Of a stretch of DNA of 64,000 nt, positions 11,286-22,944 are shown piece by piece. Within the stretch, counting starts at the first letter, position 1. The number at the start of each line of letters is the position of its first letter. The position numbers and the translations under genes were made by a program. This stretch comes from Basidiobolus meristosporus CBS 931.73 (Eukaryota > Basidiobolomycota > Basidiobolomycetes > Basidiobolales > Basidiobolaceae): positions 140,378 through 204,377 of the forward strand of contig MCFE01000037.1 in the NCBI GenBank assembly GCA_002104905.1, written 5' to 3'. The notes below the pieces were generated by a model that had not been told where the DNA came from, did no database searches, and saw only the letters and a list, made by a program, of their open reading frames with translations.

Positions 11286-11769
11286 TGTCGTATAAGATTT
11301 GGATGATACTGATGTACGAGACTGACCGAGGAATTCCTTATATACGGAACTAGACTTCACCACTAGGGAGCAATATAATCAATATCTCCATGATCAATTG
11401 ATAATCAGGGAGCATCAACTGGCTAGGCACATAAGTCTCATTCTTGTTCATCACTTTCATCAATTATGTTGCTTTACCGGTTTTTGTGGGAACGATCTAT
11501 ATTGGCAATCAAGATCGATGTGAGAGGATTTTCGTTCCCTCCGTTTCACTTTGTTCATTAATGCCACTCTTGGTGACATGGCGGAGACCCAAATTCCTTT
11601 ATCTCTCTCTTGCAACTCGGAAATATATAGGAATTTGCGTTCCATCTGGTTAGAGATAGTTTAAAAATGCAAGTATTTATTAGATTTTACGATTCAGGAC
11701 TTTACACTACTCCGTTGTTATGGTGATGTTGGATGAAATGAATGATGTGAACAATTGTTGGTGAACAAT
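11286..11769. promoter_or_regulatory. Upstream region of uricase B2
   Basis: 484-bp spacer with a TATA-like element (plus-strand TTATATA) at 11338-11344, 53-59 nt before the start. Nothing else is recognised; a short open frame at 11444-11653 has no family resemblance. Confidence 0.45.
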
Positions 11770-12660
11770 CTAACGACGGGCGATAGTGGCAGTGATATAG
11801 CCAGATGGGTCACTGACAGGTTGGAAGATATCCATATCCTTGCCCTCGTTAGGAAGGTTGAAAGGCTTCAGGTTGACACTGAAGTAGTGCTTGTTGGGAA
11901 GAGCATAGCTGATCTCACTGACATCCTCAAAGCTGGCAAGAACCTTTTCGCCCATCTTGTACATGGTGGCTTGAACAGAGGCAGAGTTGTCAGTGGCGAA
12001 GGTGCTAAGTGTGATCTCACGAACACCCTCGGCAATTTCATCGAATGGAATCTCCTCAATCTTGGATTTATCAAGGTTGTACGTCCACTTGGCATCGACA
12101 CTGGTGGAGAAAATACGGTCGGTGGCATCTTGGAGAGTGGTGTACTCGCAACGGTGGAAGTTGGTGAATGAAGACCCAGTAGACTTCAACACAAGAAGGT
12201 CCTTGAGGCGAGACTCGATGGATACCTTACCGTTACGGGAGACAGTCAACTCAACACGTCTGGTCTCATCACCATCACGAAGGAAGGAGTGGGGGTGGAG
12301 TTGACCGTCGATCTCAACACGGGTCCAGCGGTGTTGGATAAGCTTGATGTAGACATCATCAACATGAGAGTATCTGTTGATGAAGTGTTGACCAATCTCG
12401 TAACCGAAACGCTCGATGGTTTGAACTTGGTTGGACTTCTTGGCAAGGACATAGATGGTGTTCTTGACAGTGTCAGTGGGGACGACAACTGAGTTGTCAG
12501 CCTCGGTGTAGGAGGTCTCGAACTTGCCATCGAGGAGGACTTGAGCGGTGAGCTCAATAACATCATGCCAGTTCTTGGTGTGACGGATGACCTTTGTGAG
12601 GCGAACCTTGGTCTTACCGTAGGCTTGTTTCTTTAAGTAGGCACCAGAGTTAGCAGACAT
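11770..12660 (-). CDS. Urate oxidase, subfamily A, copy A3
   Basis: 296 residues starting MSANSGAYLKK, otherwise matching A2 by inspection. At DNA level a scatter of synonymous differences from A2 is visible (for example around 12102 and 12181), so the copies are not assembly duplicates. The TATA-like TATTTATA (plus strand) at 12698-12705 lies unusually close, about 40 nt upstream. Complete set of catalytic residues. Confidence 0.95.
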   Translation of the reverse strand: MSANSGAYLKKQAYGKTKVRLTKVIRHTKNWHDVIELTAQVLLDGKFETSYTEADNSVVVPTDTVKNTIYVLAKKSNQVQTIERFGYEIGQHFINRYSHVDDVYIKLIQHRWTRVEIDGQLHPHSFLRDGDETRRVELTVSRNGKVSIESRLKDLLVLKSTGSSFTNFHRCEYTTLQDATDRIFSTSVDAKWTYNLDKSKIEEIPFDEIAEGVREITLSTFATDNSASVQATMYKMGEKVLASFEDVSEISYALPNKHYFSVNLKPFNLPNEGKDMDIFQPVSDPSGYITATIARR

Positions 12661-13201
12661 TTTGTGTATTATGTAATTCGGGGAAGCAACCCTCTTGTAT
12701 TTATAGACCTAGCTCTCCCCTGATCATGCTGCCATTTTAACTCCCCCTCACCCGCACGCAGGTTTGGAGCAATCCTATTAGTCAGGAAAGGAAGTCAGTA
12801 CTTGAATTCAAGGAATCCTATTCGATGGTTAGATAAGAAATCATTCATTTATTACTATCCTTATTCGATTTGGTCACACTTTTCCGATTATCTTAATAGA
12901 TTTAATCTCAACCCCCCTCACCTCCAGTTTCCTGATTTATCGTCTCTTCACGATCTAAACGCTGGGCTACTTATGAATATAGTCGAATACCATTCATGTG
13001 CATTTTTGGACATGGGTGTTAAATCATACACGTCACGACCACTTGTGGCTAATTTGATGTTTGCTCCTGTTACTTTTTGCGTGGTTTTTTTCTTTTCTTT
13101 GTCTGTTCCTTTCTAAAACACAATCCATTTAATTTGCGTCGAAATTTATTATGTATATAATGGTGTAGAGTTACAGATGCGAATGTAAATTGAATGATGA
13201 T
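12661..13201. promoter_or_regulatory. Upstream region of uricase A3
   Basis: 541-bp spacer with the A3 TATA-like element at 12698-12705. A pyrimidine-rich stretch lies at about 13060-13115. No gene is recognised. Confidence 0.45.
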
Positions 13202-14092
13202 TTAGAACTTGTTTCCACGACGGCCAATGGTGGCAGTGATGTAGCCAGAGAAGTCGGTGACTGGAGAGAAAATGGTCATCTCTTGGCCAGCGTTAGGGAG
13301 GCTGAAGGGGGCAAGGTTGGTGGTGAAGTGATGGCTGTTGGGGAGTGCGTAGTACACATCACGGACTTCTGGGAAGCGCTTCAAGATCAGCTCAGCCATG
13401 CGGTACATGGTGGCCTGGACTGAGGCAGAGTCATCGTGAGCGAACACATCAAGGGTGGTCTTGCGGACTCCTTCAAAGATGCGGTCGAATGGAATGTTCT
13501 CGACTCCAATCGAGGTGTCAATGTTGTAGTGGGCCTTGACGGTAGTGGAGAAGATACGGTCATCAGCATCCTGCAGGGTGGTGTTCTCGCAGCGATGGAA
13601 GTTGGTGAAGGACGAGCCGGTGGTCTTCAAGACGAGAAGGCCTTCCAAGCCAGACTTGATGCTGACATCGTTGGCGCTGACAGTGACCCAGGTCTCTCTG
13701 GTCTCGCTGCCGTCACGGTAGAAGGAGTGAGGATGAGGTTGACCATTAACATTAATTCTAGTCCAGCGGAGTTGAACGATGTGAACGTGGGCGTGGGTGA
13801 CATGAGGGTACTTGTCAACGAAGTGCTTGCCGAGTTCGTAACCGTAACGCTCGATGGTCTGAACGTGGTTGGACTTCTTGGCAATGATGTAGCAGGTGTT
13901 CTTGACAGTGTCGGTGGGGACGACCTTGCTGTTGTCAGCCTCGGTGTAAGCCTCTTCGAAGTCACCCTCAAGGAGCACTTGGCAGGTGAGCTCGACAATG
14001 TCGTTCCACTGAGGAGTGTGGCGGATAGCCTTGGTGACTCTGACCTTAGCCTTACCGTAGGCTTGGCGTTTTAACTCAACAGAGGTAGACAT
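13202..14092 (-). CDS. Urate oxidase, subfamily B, copy B3
   Basis: 296 residues starting MSTSVELKRQ. The start at 14092 aligns with B1 and B2; an in-frame start at 14140 would add 16 residues and is not supported. TATA-like TTTATATA (plus strand) at 14149-14156, about 60 nt upstream. Copy-specific residues are ELTCQ (as in the array-2 B genes), NGQPHPH, HRCENTT and APFSLPN. It thus mixes array-1 and array-2 signatures and may be a conversion intermediate. It is the outermost gene of array 1. Confidence 0.95.
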   Translation of the reverse strand: MSTSVELKRQAYGKAKVRVTKAIRHTPQWNDIVELTCQVLLEGDFEEAYTEADNSKVVPTDTVKNTCYIIAKKSNHVQTIERYGYELGKHFVDKYPHVTHAHVHIVQLRWTRINVNGQPHPHSFYRDGSETRETWVTVSANDVSIKSGLEGLLVLKTTGSSFTNFHRCENTTLQDADDRIFSTTVKAHYNIDTSIGVENIPFDRIFEGVRKTTLDVFAHDDSASVQATMYRMAELILKRFPEVRDVYYALPNSHHFTTNLAPFSLPNAGQEMTIFSPVTDFSGYITATIGRRGNKF

Positions 14093-16634
14093 GGCTGGAA
14101 GATAGAATTTGGGATCTGCGTGTGCGAACCCTATTCCCAACCTGGTGATTTATATAATCGGGTGACAAAAATTTTCCCACCTCACACGGGATTGATGATT
14201 CGGATGATTCGGATGATTCAGATAATCTTCGAAGATAATCAGTATGATGGGAACACTCTTCGGTGTGCACAGCAATCTAGGCTTCGTACATGATGCACTG
14301 AAATATATTCACGAGATTAACCGTTGACTATATCAACCTGTATAGCGATTTATATTCTCAGTTAGAATCATGCGTTACTGATGAACAATGCCACCATATA
14401 TAGTAATACCCTGGAGGATATTCTCGGATTTCCTGCAAACACCTTCCTTAATTACCCATAATGATGCAGGAAGCAGTCACAGATTCCGATGATAGTTTCA
14501 GATAATCTTTCAATTTCGGCGTATTTGTTGTAAAGGGTATTACGAAGCGGATAATGGTGTATCAAACAACTCGAGGCCTAATCCCATTGCCATATAACTT
14601 ATGTAAATCATTGACAGAGGAAGTGGGGGCCTTCTCTATTTTAAGTAATCTGCTTGAAGGTTTGGTGGTTTCTTGGGAGGCATCTCACCCCCATCTCTTC
14701 GTTGGGATATTTGATGTACAGCCTAAATATTGAAGTACGGTTGTATGGTGCATCCACACCTCTTTGGCAACGCTTTGGAACCAATTTGATATGTTTAACA
14801 TATGGGGAATTAAGATATTTTGTTTTAGGCAATTGTTTGAAGCATTGCAATATTATTTATATGTTGGTATCTTTCGGTGAATTGGAGAGCCCACAGTCAT
14901 CCAAGTCTAAAGCACTAATATTTCTGATAGAGTATTTATAATTTCTGGGAAACTTCATAATACCAAAGATGAGGATGCTATATGAAAGACCCCAGGAAGC
15001 TGTTTGTAAAGTTTGAGAGCTTTTGGTCGAGTTTGAAAATATTGATAACTTCCTAATTCAAAGAATCAGCTAATATCTTACAAACCAAATCTCAAGCAAA
15101 TAATTCATAACTTAGCGATAGGCCAAATAGATTTTTAAGGTATATGAATGGCTTAGGTGTAAACGGAATACTTACAACAGATACTCCAGGACCTGTAAGT
15201 ACTTGCAACCAAATTGACTTCGAGCACCAATACCAAGACCATGTTTAAGTAAATATGGCAGCATTTGTCTCCAACAAAATGTTGTAATAGTGTATTGACA
15301 CCTAAATGTTCCATCAGCTTTGTCATTTAGATCATAGTTTACTATTTCCTGTCCAAATTTACTTTCAGCATGTACTTGGAATATCTTCACCAATATGTCA
15401 AGTGACCATACATGAAAATTGGCCAAGTATCCCAAAAGCCCCTAGACTTTGCACACATGCCATTAGGATCTTTCTAGACATATTTGATGCGTTTCTTTTG
15501 CCAAGACTTAGTAAAAGTATAAGCCTCATTTTTTCATTTAATAGGCCCTGAAGTAGAGACCATACAATCTTCTTGCTCTCCCAATCACTTCTGATATTGA
15601 CAAGACCCTCACAGCATGATATGCAAGATTTATTTGGAAGAGATTCAGTAGCATTTGGCATTCAGTAGGTTGGAAGAGTTTTATTGAGAAATGATTACAG
15701 TAAAATCTAAAGGCTACATATGTCAGAATTTTCGAAAATGGATTTTGCTTGGATCTGGTAGCTAGGCCTCATACTTTGCCTGGGATTAGTATGCATCATG
15801 GTCAGTATTTTGCGCGCAGCATCATGCTCACATATGGACCTGATCCTCATTTTTGAGATGCTGTGAGCTTAATCCAAGTTGGGTTTCTGCCGATTGTCAC
15901 ATGTTATTCTTATGGCAACCATCCAAAATTTCTGATAGGATAATCATCACCACCAACATCCAGCATATGATTCACTTGCCTTATCAATGAACTCCAAGCG
16001 TATGTTCGGAGATAGAAAAGTTGAAGCCCTTGCCGATTCAAATATCACCCAACAGATCCACGGGCCCTTTGTTGTTCGAGAACGTAGTGTACCATAGTGG
16101 TTTGCCAGAGAGTGATAAGGTTGGGTAAGGCGGATTATGGAATCATCGACCCGGGTATGGATTAAGTGATTACAATCAGCACCAAAGCCAATTGATTTCA
16201 AAACAATAGATTTCCCTCCAGTATATTTCAGTGATTCCCAGTCCACCCAAATCTGATAAGTTATCAAAACAGATCTTTCTAGATCAGAGCGTGATTTTTG
16301 CTGGGAATTCGAAGGGTTCCAAAATTACCTAATCACTACCGCAATTGGGGAGCGTATTTTACGTCGGTTACAGAATCCTCCACTCAAATCAAGTTCCTCT
16401 AAGTAGTGAGATCGAGTTTAAACCGTTTTCATTTTCCCGATTATTAATCAGAGGCTGAAAAAAGCCTGGATTATATAGTAGAGCGGGTGGGGTTTATTTG
16501 CGGAAATAAAAATCCCACCTTCCTTTACCTTCCTCTCATACTCTCTTCTCTAGATATATAGCCATATATATCCCTTCGGTGCCAACCCAGTTTCCAACCA
16601 CACCCAGGATATTTTTGTAAACCAAACAGCCACC
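14093..16634. other. Gene-poor spacer between uricase array 1 and DRE2
   Basis: About 2.5 kb. The left end holds the B3 promoter with a short GATGATTCG-type direct repeat near 14192-14225. The right end holds the DRE2 promoter region (TATA-like TATATAG near 16473). On the minus strand, overlapping open frames at 15172-15661 and 15947-16267 look like decayed coding sequence but match nothing I recognise. The rest is featureless AT-rich DNA. Confidence 0.4.
15172..16267 (-). pseudogene. Possible decayed coding relic, unrecognised
   Basis: Three minus-strand open segments (15947-16267, 15398-15661, 15172-15435) lie in order, and the last two overlap in different frames near 15400-15435, as expected from a frameshift. 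Composition is protein-like, with some Cys/Trp-containing stretches, but no domain is identifiable and no family is named. It could equally be chance open frame. Confidence 0.2.
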
Positions 16635-17651
16635 ATGTTCGAAATAAACGCGGGCGATAGAGTTCTCTTGGTCGGGAACCCCCAGGTGAAAATGGAAGCC
16701 CTGGTGCAATGTCGTAGCGAGCTTGACCAGAAAGTCTCCCCTAACGGAAAGGTGGATTTCGAGCAATTCGACCGCATTCCTATTCGTAAGTGCTGTTGCT
16801 ACGGATCTTTCAAATGATTCGGCGTTCTGACCTGTGTTGTTCTTTTAGTTTATCTTTCACCCATCTACAACGCCATCTTGACCGGTGTCCTCCAGCCTTC
16901 AGGAACAGCCCATAACGCAGTTGTTCTTAGAAAGCTTCTAGGCGCTCTGTTGCCGGGAGGTCGGATTATCCTTCACGAGCCTGCCTTGGTTGAGGGAGAG
17001 CAGAATACTGCCGCCCCCGTCAACCGCACAGCCAAAGATATCGTTTCGGAACTCAAGATCAGCGGCTTCATCGACATCTCGGTGAACAGCAGGATTCTCA
17101 CTGAAGAGGAGCTGAACGACTACATCCAAAACACCTGGAGTCTCCAGGATAGAGACAATGCTCACCAAAGCCTCCAAGGGAAACTGGAGATGGTGCAAAT
17201 CGTTGCCAAGAAGCCTGCTTACGAAGTAGGCGCCTCGGCCGCTCTTCCTTTCGCGCGCAAAAAGGCAGCCACTCAAGCCACCAAAAGAGCGGCAGTCTGG
17301 AAGATCAGCGCCAATGACGAAGACGAGGAGCTGGAAGACGAAGACGACCTTTTGGATGAAGAGGATCTGGCCAAGCCTGACCCCAGCTCTTTGACCAAAC
17401 CTGACGATTGCAGCAGCAAGAAGAAGGCCTGTAAGAACTGCTCCTGTGGCCTCTCGGAGGAGTTGGAGGAAAAGAAAAGGGTGGTGCCTAAGCCCACTCC
17501 AGCCCCCGCCCCCGTATCATCCTGTGGTAGCTGCTACTTGGGAGATGCTTTCCGTTGTGGTAGCTGTCCGTATTTAGGGATGCCGGCTTTCAAGCCTGGC
17601 GAGAAGGTCCAACTGGGCGGCAACATGATGGCAGATGACATCGACCTCTAA
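16635..17651 (+). CDS. DRE2: Anamorsin/Dre2, cytosolic Fe-S assembly electron carrier
   Basis: Dre2 (CIAPIN1) passes electrons from NADPH via Tah18 to the cytosolic iron-sulfur assembly machinery. Two exons (16635..16785 and 16849..17651) with a 63-nt GTAAGT...TTTTAG intron give 317 residues, the usual family size. The N-terminal part is a degenerate methyltransferase-like fold, followed by an acidic linker (about residues 205-225). The C-terminal Fe-S domain is complete: a first cluster site with Cys238, 245, 248 and 250 (C-x6-C-x2-C-x-C) and a twin C-x2-C motif with Cys276/279 and 287/290 around the highly conserved YLGDAFRC and [14 protein letters not shown]. Single-copy core gene. Confidence 0.97.
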
Positions 17652-18194
17652 GCGCATGCATACCCACACACGAACCCTCTAACTCTATCTAAATTCCCTT
17701 CACAATACACAGGCAGACGTTTCTCGACCTTGCATCCAAAAAATTCCTAGCGAGTTTATTACCTTGGCTACTGCTACATTTATCACCCTAGAATCTGCTC
17801 TTGCAACATGGATTTCGTTTGTATTATTATTCCGATGTTTAGAATCATTAAAGGTCAAGAACGATCGATTTGTTTGTAGTGGTTGGTTGGTTGGTGGCCA
17901 GCGTTGGGTTGGGTATTGGATAGCTCTTTACTGACAAGAATCATCAACGATCTGCTTCGTCGCGAACAAAACAATCATGTATATATGTATATTTCAACTT
18001 GATTTGGTCTTGCTCGGTAACATGAATGAAAAACCAAGTGGGTTGGGTTGGGGTTTGGCTTGAAAAAGAAGTATCTAGATTCATTTTGGCAGTACATACA
18101 AGGGTTGTCATTAAGATACGCAATATCCGAGAACAAGGGAGATGGATTAAAGAAAATGCGCGCTTGTGTAAAAAGTCTTCGGAGGGGGTTGGAA
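17652..18194. other. Convergent intergenic region, DRE2 / CRM1
   Basis: Holds the two 3' untranslated regions. A short TTGG-repeat stretch lies at about 17880-17896. No gene or RNA is recognised. Confidence 0.5.
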
Positions 18195-21100
18195 TTAAAT
18201 TTCCTCGTCCATGGCTGGAAGGTCCGATGGCTTCACCATACCAGGAATTCTCATGGCTGCCTCCATATCAGCCTTCTTCTTGGCCTCGGCCTCAGCCTCA
18301 CGCTCGTCGAGGAAAAGATCGGCGTTGTCCCCAGCGAATTCCTGGTGGAGACGAATGAGTACGCGATGGGGATAATTAGTGGGCACATGTACTTACCTTG
18401 AGCTGGATCAGGAAATCTCTGACGTGGAGCTTGAACTTGTGAAGGTCTTGGTCATAATCGAACATGCCCTTCACGAATCCTTGGATTTGAGCACTACATG
18501 GAGGAGGTGTTAGAGGAATGTGGTGCACAGGTGCGTGGCCTAAATGCTTACGTAGTTAGATGTGGGAAGGCGGTTTGGAGGAGATTACACACGTATTCCA
18601 TGAGGAACATGGAGTTTGTCATGCTGGGGTTGCTCACTTGGGCTGGGTTGAAGAGGGGAGCACTGACGGAGCCGTTCTCAACCAACAAGAACATGCGGCT
18701 CAAGACCAGACACTGGAGCTTGAAACCACTCTTGTGGTCGGTGTCCGTCAAGACGTAGAAGATGTCCTGAAGGAGACTAAGGAAGTAGCCTTGGTAGAAG
18801 CCGTTGGCAATGCTGGGGTCGGATGAGGCAACATTGTTGAGCAACTCTAGACAAATGCTCAAACCAATGTCGGCAATGTCACGCATGGTGTGCTTGAAAG
18901 CCCACACAACGCTGTCCATGATGAGCTTGAACTGAGGGGCGGGTAAGCCGAGAAGTGCGGGGAAGCAATGAATATCAATGGCGCGCAACAGCTTGAAAAA
19001 GCCGGAGCGATGCTCGGGGTACTCAGAGAAGTCCTTGTTGATCATGTTGAGGGTGCATTCGAACACCGCATCCAAGACTGCGGGGATCTTGTCGGTCAGT
19101 AGCGATCCCAATTTGCTAACAATGGAGGAGATGACGCTCAGGACCTCGGGCTCCTTGGCCTTGTCAATGTTTCTGCCGTAGTCACCAAGGACAGCCTCGA
19201 AGAATGGTGGAACAATGTTTTGTGCCACAGCATTCAAGTCCTCAGCCTTGTTAATGTATGTCTCCACCAGTTTGAGGATTTCCTTCTTGATGGTACGCAT
19301 GCCTCGGATCTTGGGAGTGCTAGCAGCGATGTTGCCCTCCATCTTCAATGACTCGGAAATAATCTCGCTGACGGCCCTGTAGAGGCTGAGGACATCCATG
19401 TAGATACGTCCGAGCTGACTGTAGTATCCGGAGCCAACGGAGACACAGGCAGCTACATTGGTTTTGAGAATGTTGACCAGGAGTTTGATGGTCTCAGGGT
19501 TGCTCAAGATCTCAGCATTGCTGTGGGCTTGGGCCATGGTGTTGTCCCAGGCGTTGTTGGGTAACTCCATGTACTTGGCGATCAGGCGCTCCTGGAGATT
19601 TCTCTGTGCCTGGGCCTGAATCATGTACCCAACCGCTTCGTAGAAAGTTTGCACTTGCAGAGGGGTCAGATCAGAGGTGATCTGATCAATGGTGTTCAAG
19701 ATTTCCTCGATGAACGGAACCACTTCCCCGGATTGCTGTGTAACGAAATGGCGGCGGCACTTCTGTGAAATCTTGATGAAGGTGTCGCAGGCCATGTCTT
19801 GGACACCCTCATGGGTCTCATGCATGAACTCGAACAGCTTGTTGACCACAGTCTTGAGGAACTTCCAGTGGGCCTTCAAGAATCGGGGGTATTGTCCAAC
19901 AATGTACATGATGTTGGAGGCCACCACCGCCTTGTTATCTTTGCCTCTCTTCATCTCACACAAACTAAGAAGATCTTTGATGACAATGACCAAGAACTTC
20001 TTCTCGGTTTCCTCGTTCATGGCTCCACTGATCGATCCCACCGCCCAGCAAAGTTTGTTCAGGTTGTTCCACGACCACTCTGAACCATCCATTTGCTTAG
20101 CAAGCTTGGTGGTCATGATAGACTCAGTATCGTTCACATCCAAATGCGTGAGGTAAACCAAGCATTCACGCATGCTCTTGTAGAGAGTGATGGTATCAGT
20201 TTCCTTAATGTATTCTCTAACGATCTCTCCTTCATCGTTCTCTACGATGAGGACTTCCTCGGGTCTAACCATTCTTTCGATCATCACCACTCGCAGCTGC
20301 GATAGGACCTCTGCGTAGGTGTCCTTTCTTTGTGTCCCGTTGGAGGCACCACCGAGGTTGAGAAGAGGAGCGCCCATGTTGGAGAGGTGCTGGCTTTCCT
20401 CGTACAACTCTGCAACTAGTTTGTTCCAATACTCCAGGCAGATCTTGAAGATCTCCCTGTCATCTACTCGGGAGATATTGACTAGGTACTTGTGGGCCGT
20501 CAACAAGATATCGGTTCTAGTGCGTGACTCGACGATCTTCAAGTGGGTGGAGAAGAAGCTGGTCAAGAATATGGCAAGGTTCTGGATCAGCTCTTGTTCT
20601 TCGTCAGATGCCTCTTCGAAGACGGTCGCGATATCGGTGTTTGGAGGGATCATATTGACAACGGAAGACATGACCATTTCAAAGAGAAGTGGGAACTTCG
20701 CCTCGTACTTATCAACCACCACCAAGCCGCCAATCTCGGTAAGGCACTTCAGCGTGATGTTACGGAAAGCGGGAACCTCAAGAAAACGGCCACGAAGGTT
20801 GTCTATGATGTTGGTTTCGAAAATGTACCCAAGTGGGATCCAGTTGAGGAATCTCAACAGTGTCTCCAGAGTAGCTTTGATAAGGCTGGGCTTCTGAGCC
20901 TTTTCCAGTACCTCGCTACATAGCTGGAAGATTTCGGAGAACTCTCCACACATTTGTTGCTTGAGGTTACGTGTTTTCACCTGGGTCATCTGTTCAGCAG
21001 AATAATCAAAGATCTCCTCACTATACGCAAATCGGTCATTATTCAATCCGTAAGAATCCGGGATGGTGGTCTTTCGTTACCTTAGCAACTTCAAAATAGC

Positions 21101-21886
21101 CATGTTGTTTTCGCAAAGAGCGAGGTTAGTTTTACTGGACGCAACAATATCTGGAATGAACGTAGGCCAGTTTTTGGGCCATTCTTGCTTGAGGATCTAC
21201 GGAGATATGTTATGTGAATGGTCATTTGGAGTTAAGGGATGGGAAGCTTCAGCATACCTGAACCAAACTCAAGTTCAACTTGTTCAGTAATGTTCTTTCG
21301 CGATGCAGGGTGGTTTCATCAGAAGATAGTTTGATGGTGATTGCGACAATAAAGTTCTTGATTCCTGGGCAAATATTTCATTAATACAAGGCTCGAGCTA
21401 TGTCCAAAAAAGTAGACCTTACCATCACACTGCTCTCTGGGGAGAACTTTCCAACGAGTTTGAACAAGCTTGTCGAGGATTTGAAGTGCGATGAACTATA
21501 TACAAATGTAAGTAAGTGAAGATGGGCCCGGCACTGGTTACGTCGACTAACCTTTGTGTGGGCAGCTTTAGAGTTTTCTAGAATGCCGTCGACTCTTGTC
21601 CAAGCGTCAGGATGCTCTTGGAATTGCGTTAGCACTTGTTGGGCCATGCGTTGCTAAGTAGTTTCAAAACATGAATTTCCACCCTAAAATCACTGCAAAC
21701 CGCAGAATAAGCAAACCAACCTCTTCGCCCTTTCCAAGGAAAAACGTCTCGACAACTTGATCTAAGAGCTGTATATTAAGCTCACGGGAGAAATCCAAAA
21801 TACCCTAGATCGATCGGAGCAGGAATCGCCCAGTTAGTCAGAAGTAATCCAATCCTCGTACCGTTGAATCTGAAACTTACGTCCAT
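18195..21886 (-). CDS. CRM1: Exportin-1 (CRM1), nuclear export receptor
   Basis: Importin-beta-family receptor that binds leucine-rich nuclear export signals with RanGTP. Nine exons (minus order): 21881..21886, 21721..21804, 21552..21653, 21423..21495, 21258..21364, 21081..21196, 18552..21020, 18397..18493 and 18195..18341. All introns are GT-AG, 55-76 nt, clustered at the two ends. Total 1066 residues, the expected family size. The N-terminus ([17 protein letters not shown]) matches CRM1, and the central [18 protein letters not shown] and [13 protein letters not shown] blocks are diagnostic. Cys517, in [10 protein letters not shown], corresponds to human Cys528, the leptomycin B target; budding yeast has Thr there. 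Exon 1 carries only six coding bases (ATGGAC). Divergent from YPT1. Confidence 0.96.
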
Positions 21887-22944
21887 ATTGATTTATCTTT
21901 TTACAACCTAGCAAGTAAAAAAAGGGGGTTAACCGCTGGAGAGAGAGGCTGGGTGGGGTGTGAAGTACAAAAACTATCGCCAATCCGCAGCGACAAGCCG
22001 GGGAAATATTAAGAAAAGCCAGATCCTTCACATAGATGCTAGAAACGGGCTCGGTAAAGAGATAGCAGTGAATACCCACCTGATAAGTTTAATAGATAAA
22101 AGAGAAGTCAACGTTCGATAATAAAGAGACAAAAATGGAGTTGTTTGGATAAAGGCAAAGTATATCGAAAAAAAACAATGCTTAACACACGAATCCATCA
22201 AGTAAATCTTGATACGGTTTTTTTATTACTACGATTTTTTGATTGTTCCTTCCCCTCCCCCCTATGTCAACTGTAAATGCGCCAGAAAAAAAACCCTGAT
22301 TTCACGATTGCGTCTGCGTTTCGGATGGTTATATTTCTATCGATGAATACTCTCCTTCATTTCAATAACTTTGATAAACATTGTAGCAGCCAATTATCAG
22401 CCAGCAGTGTCAACTATCTTTTTGTTTATTTGACCCATAGCAGTACTGCTTACCAACCGTCCGCACGTGACCGATTGGGGTTATAGCTACGGCACCTGGA
22501 TTCCTTGGGGAATCATTCGTGCGCTTGGGCGGAGTTGATTTCCGGAATTCCGGCTGTGGCCCGGACCCTCTGGCTGTGCTTGCTACAGATGGGTGGAGTA
22601 GGCATGTTTGCCGCACCTGCAAGAAATCGGGGAATTAGTACGTGAATTCAACTGGCCAATCACCTTTGCCCACACAACCACTACCCGGTTCTTGCATGCA
22701 GAATACCAGCAATTTCTACGGCTAACCGCTTGGCTATTCAGGTCAATCCAGTGGTGGAAAATACCCATAGTTGGGTATATTGGACCCGTCAGCCAATATT
22801 ACCGAATCTGCTGAGCATACTCACTCGTAATTCAAAATTTCATCACCGATTGCCTAATCACCTAGACCACTATTTCTGCTTGTTCTTCTGTTTGTTGATT
22901 ACCTATCCTTTTCCTTCCTCCAACTCCAACTTCTTCCGTAAAAG
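21887..22944. promoter_or_regulatory. Divergent intergenic region, CRM1 / YPT1
   Basis: About 1.06 kb upstream of two divergently transcribed housekeeping genes. The YPT1 side (22860-22944) is pyrimidine-rich. No TATA box at the spacing seen in the uricase genes, no RNA gene and no protein-coding candidate are seen. Confidence 0.5.

Noticed and set aside
13436-14074. Long open frame antisense to uricase B3 (and similar at 38116-38763, 28386-29072, 40181-40831)
   Set aside because: The strong codon bias of the uricase genes leaves the opposite strand free of stops. The same shadow appears behind most B copies, in a fixed register, with no protein-like family features.
6114-14092. PTS2-like R-[LIV]-x5-H-T near the N-terminus of all uricases
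   Set aside because: Positions 6 and 9 do not fit the PTS2 consensus, and the segment lies in a core beta strand conserved in the family.
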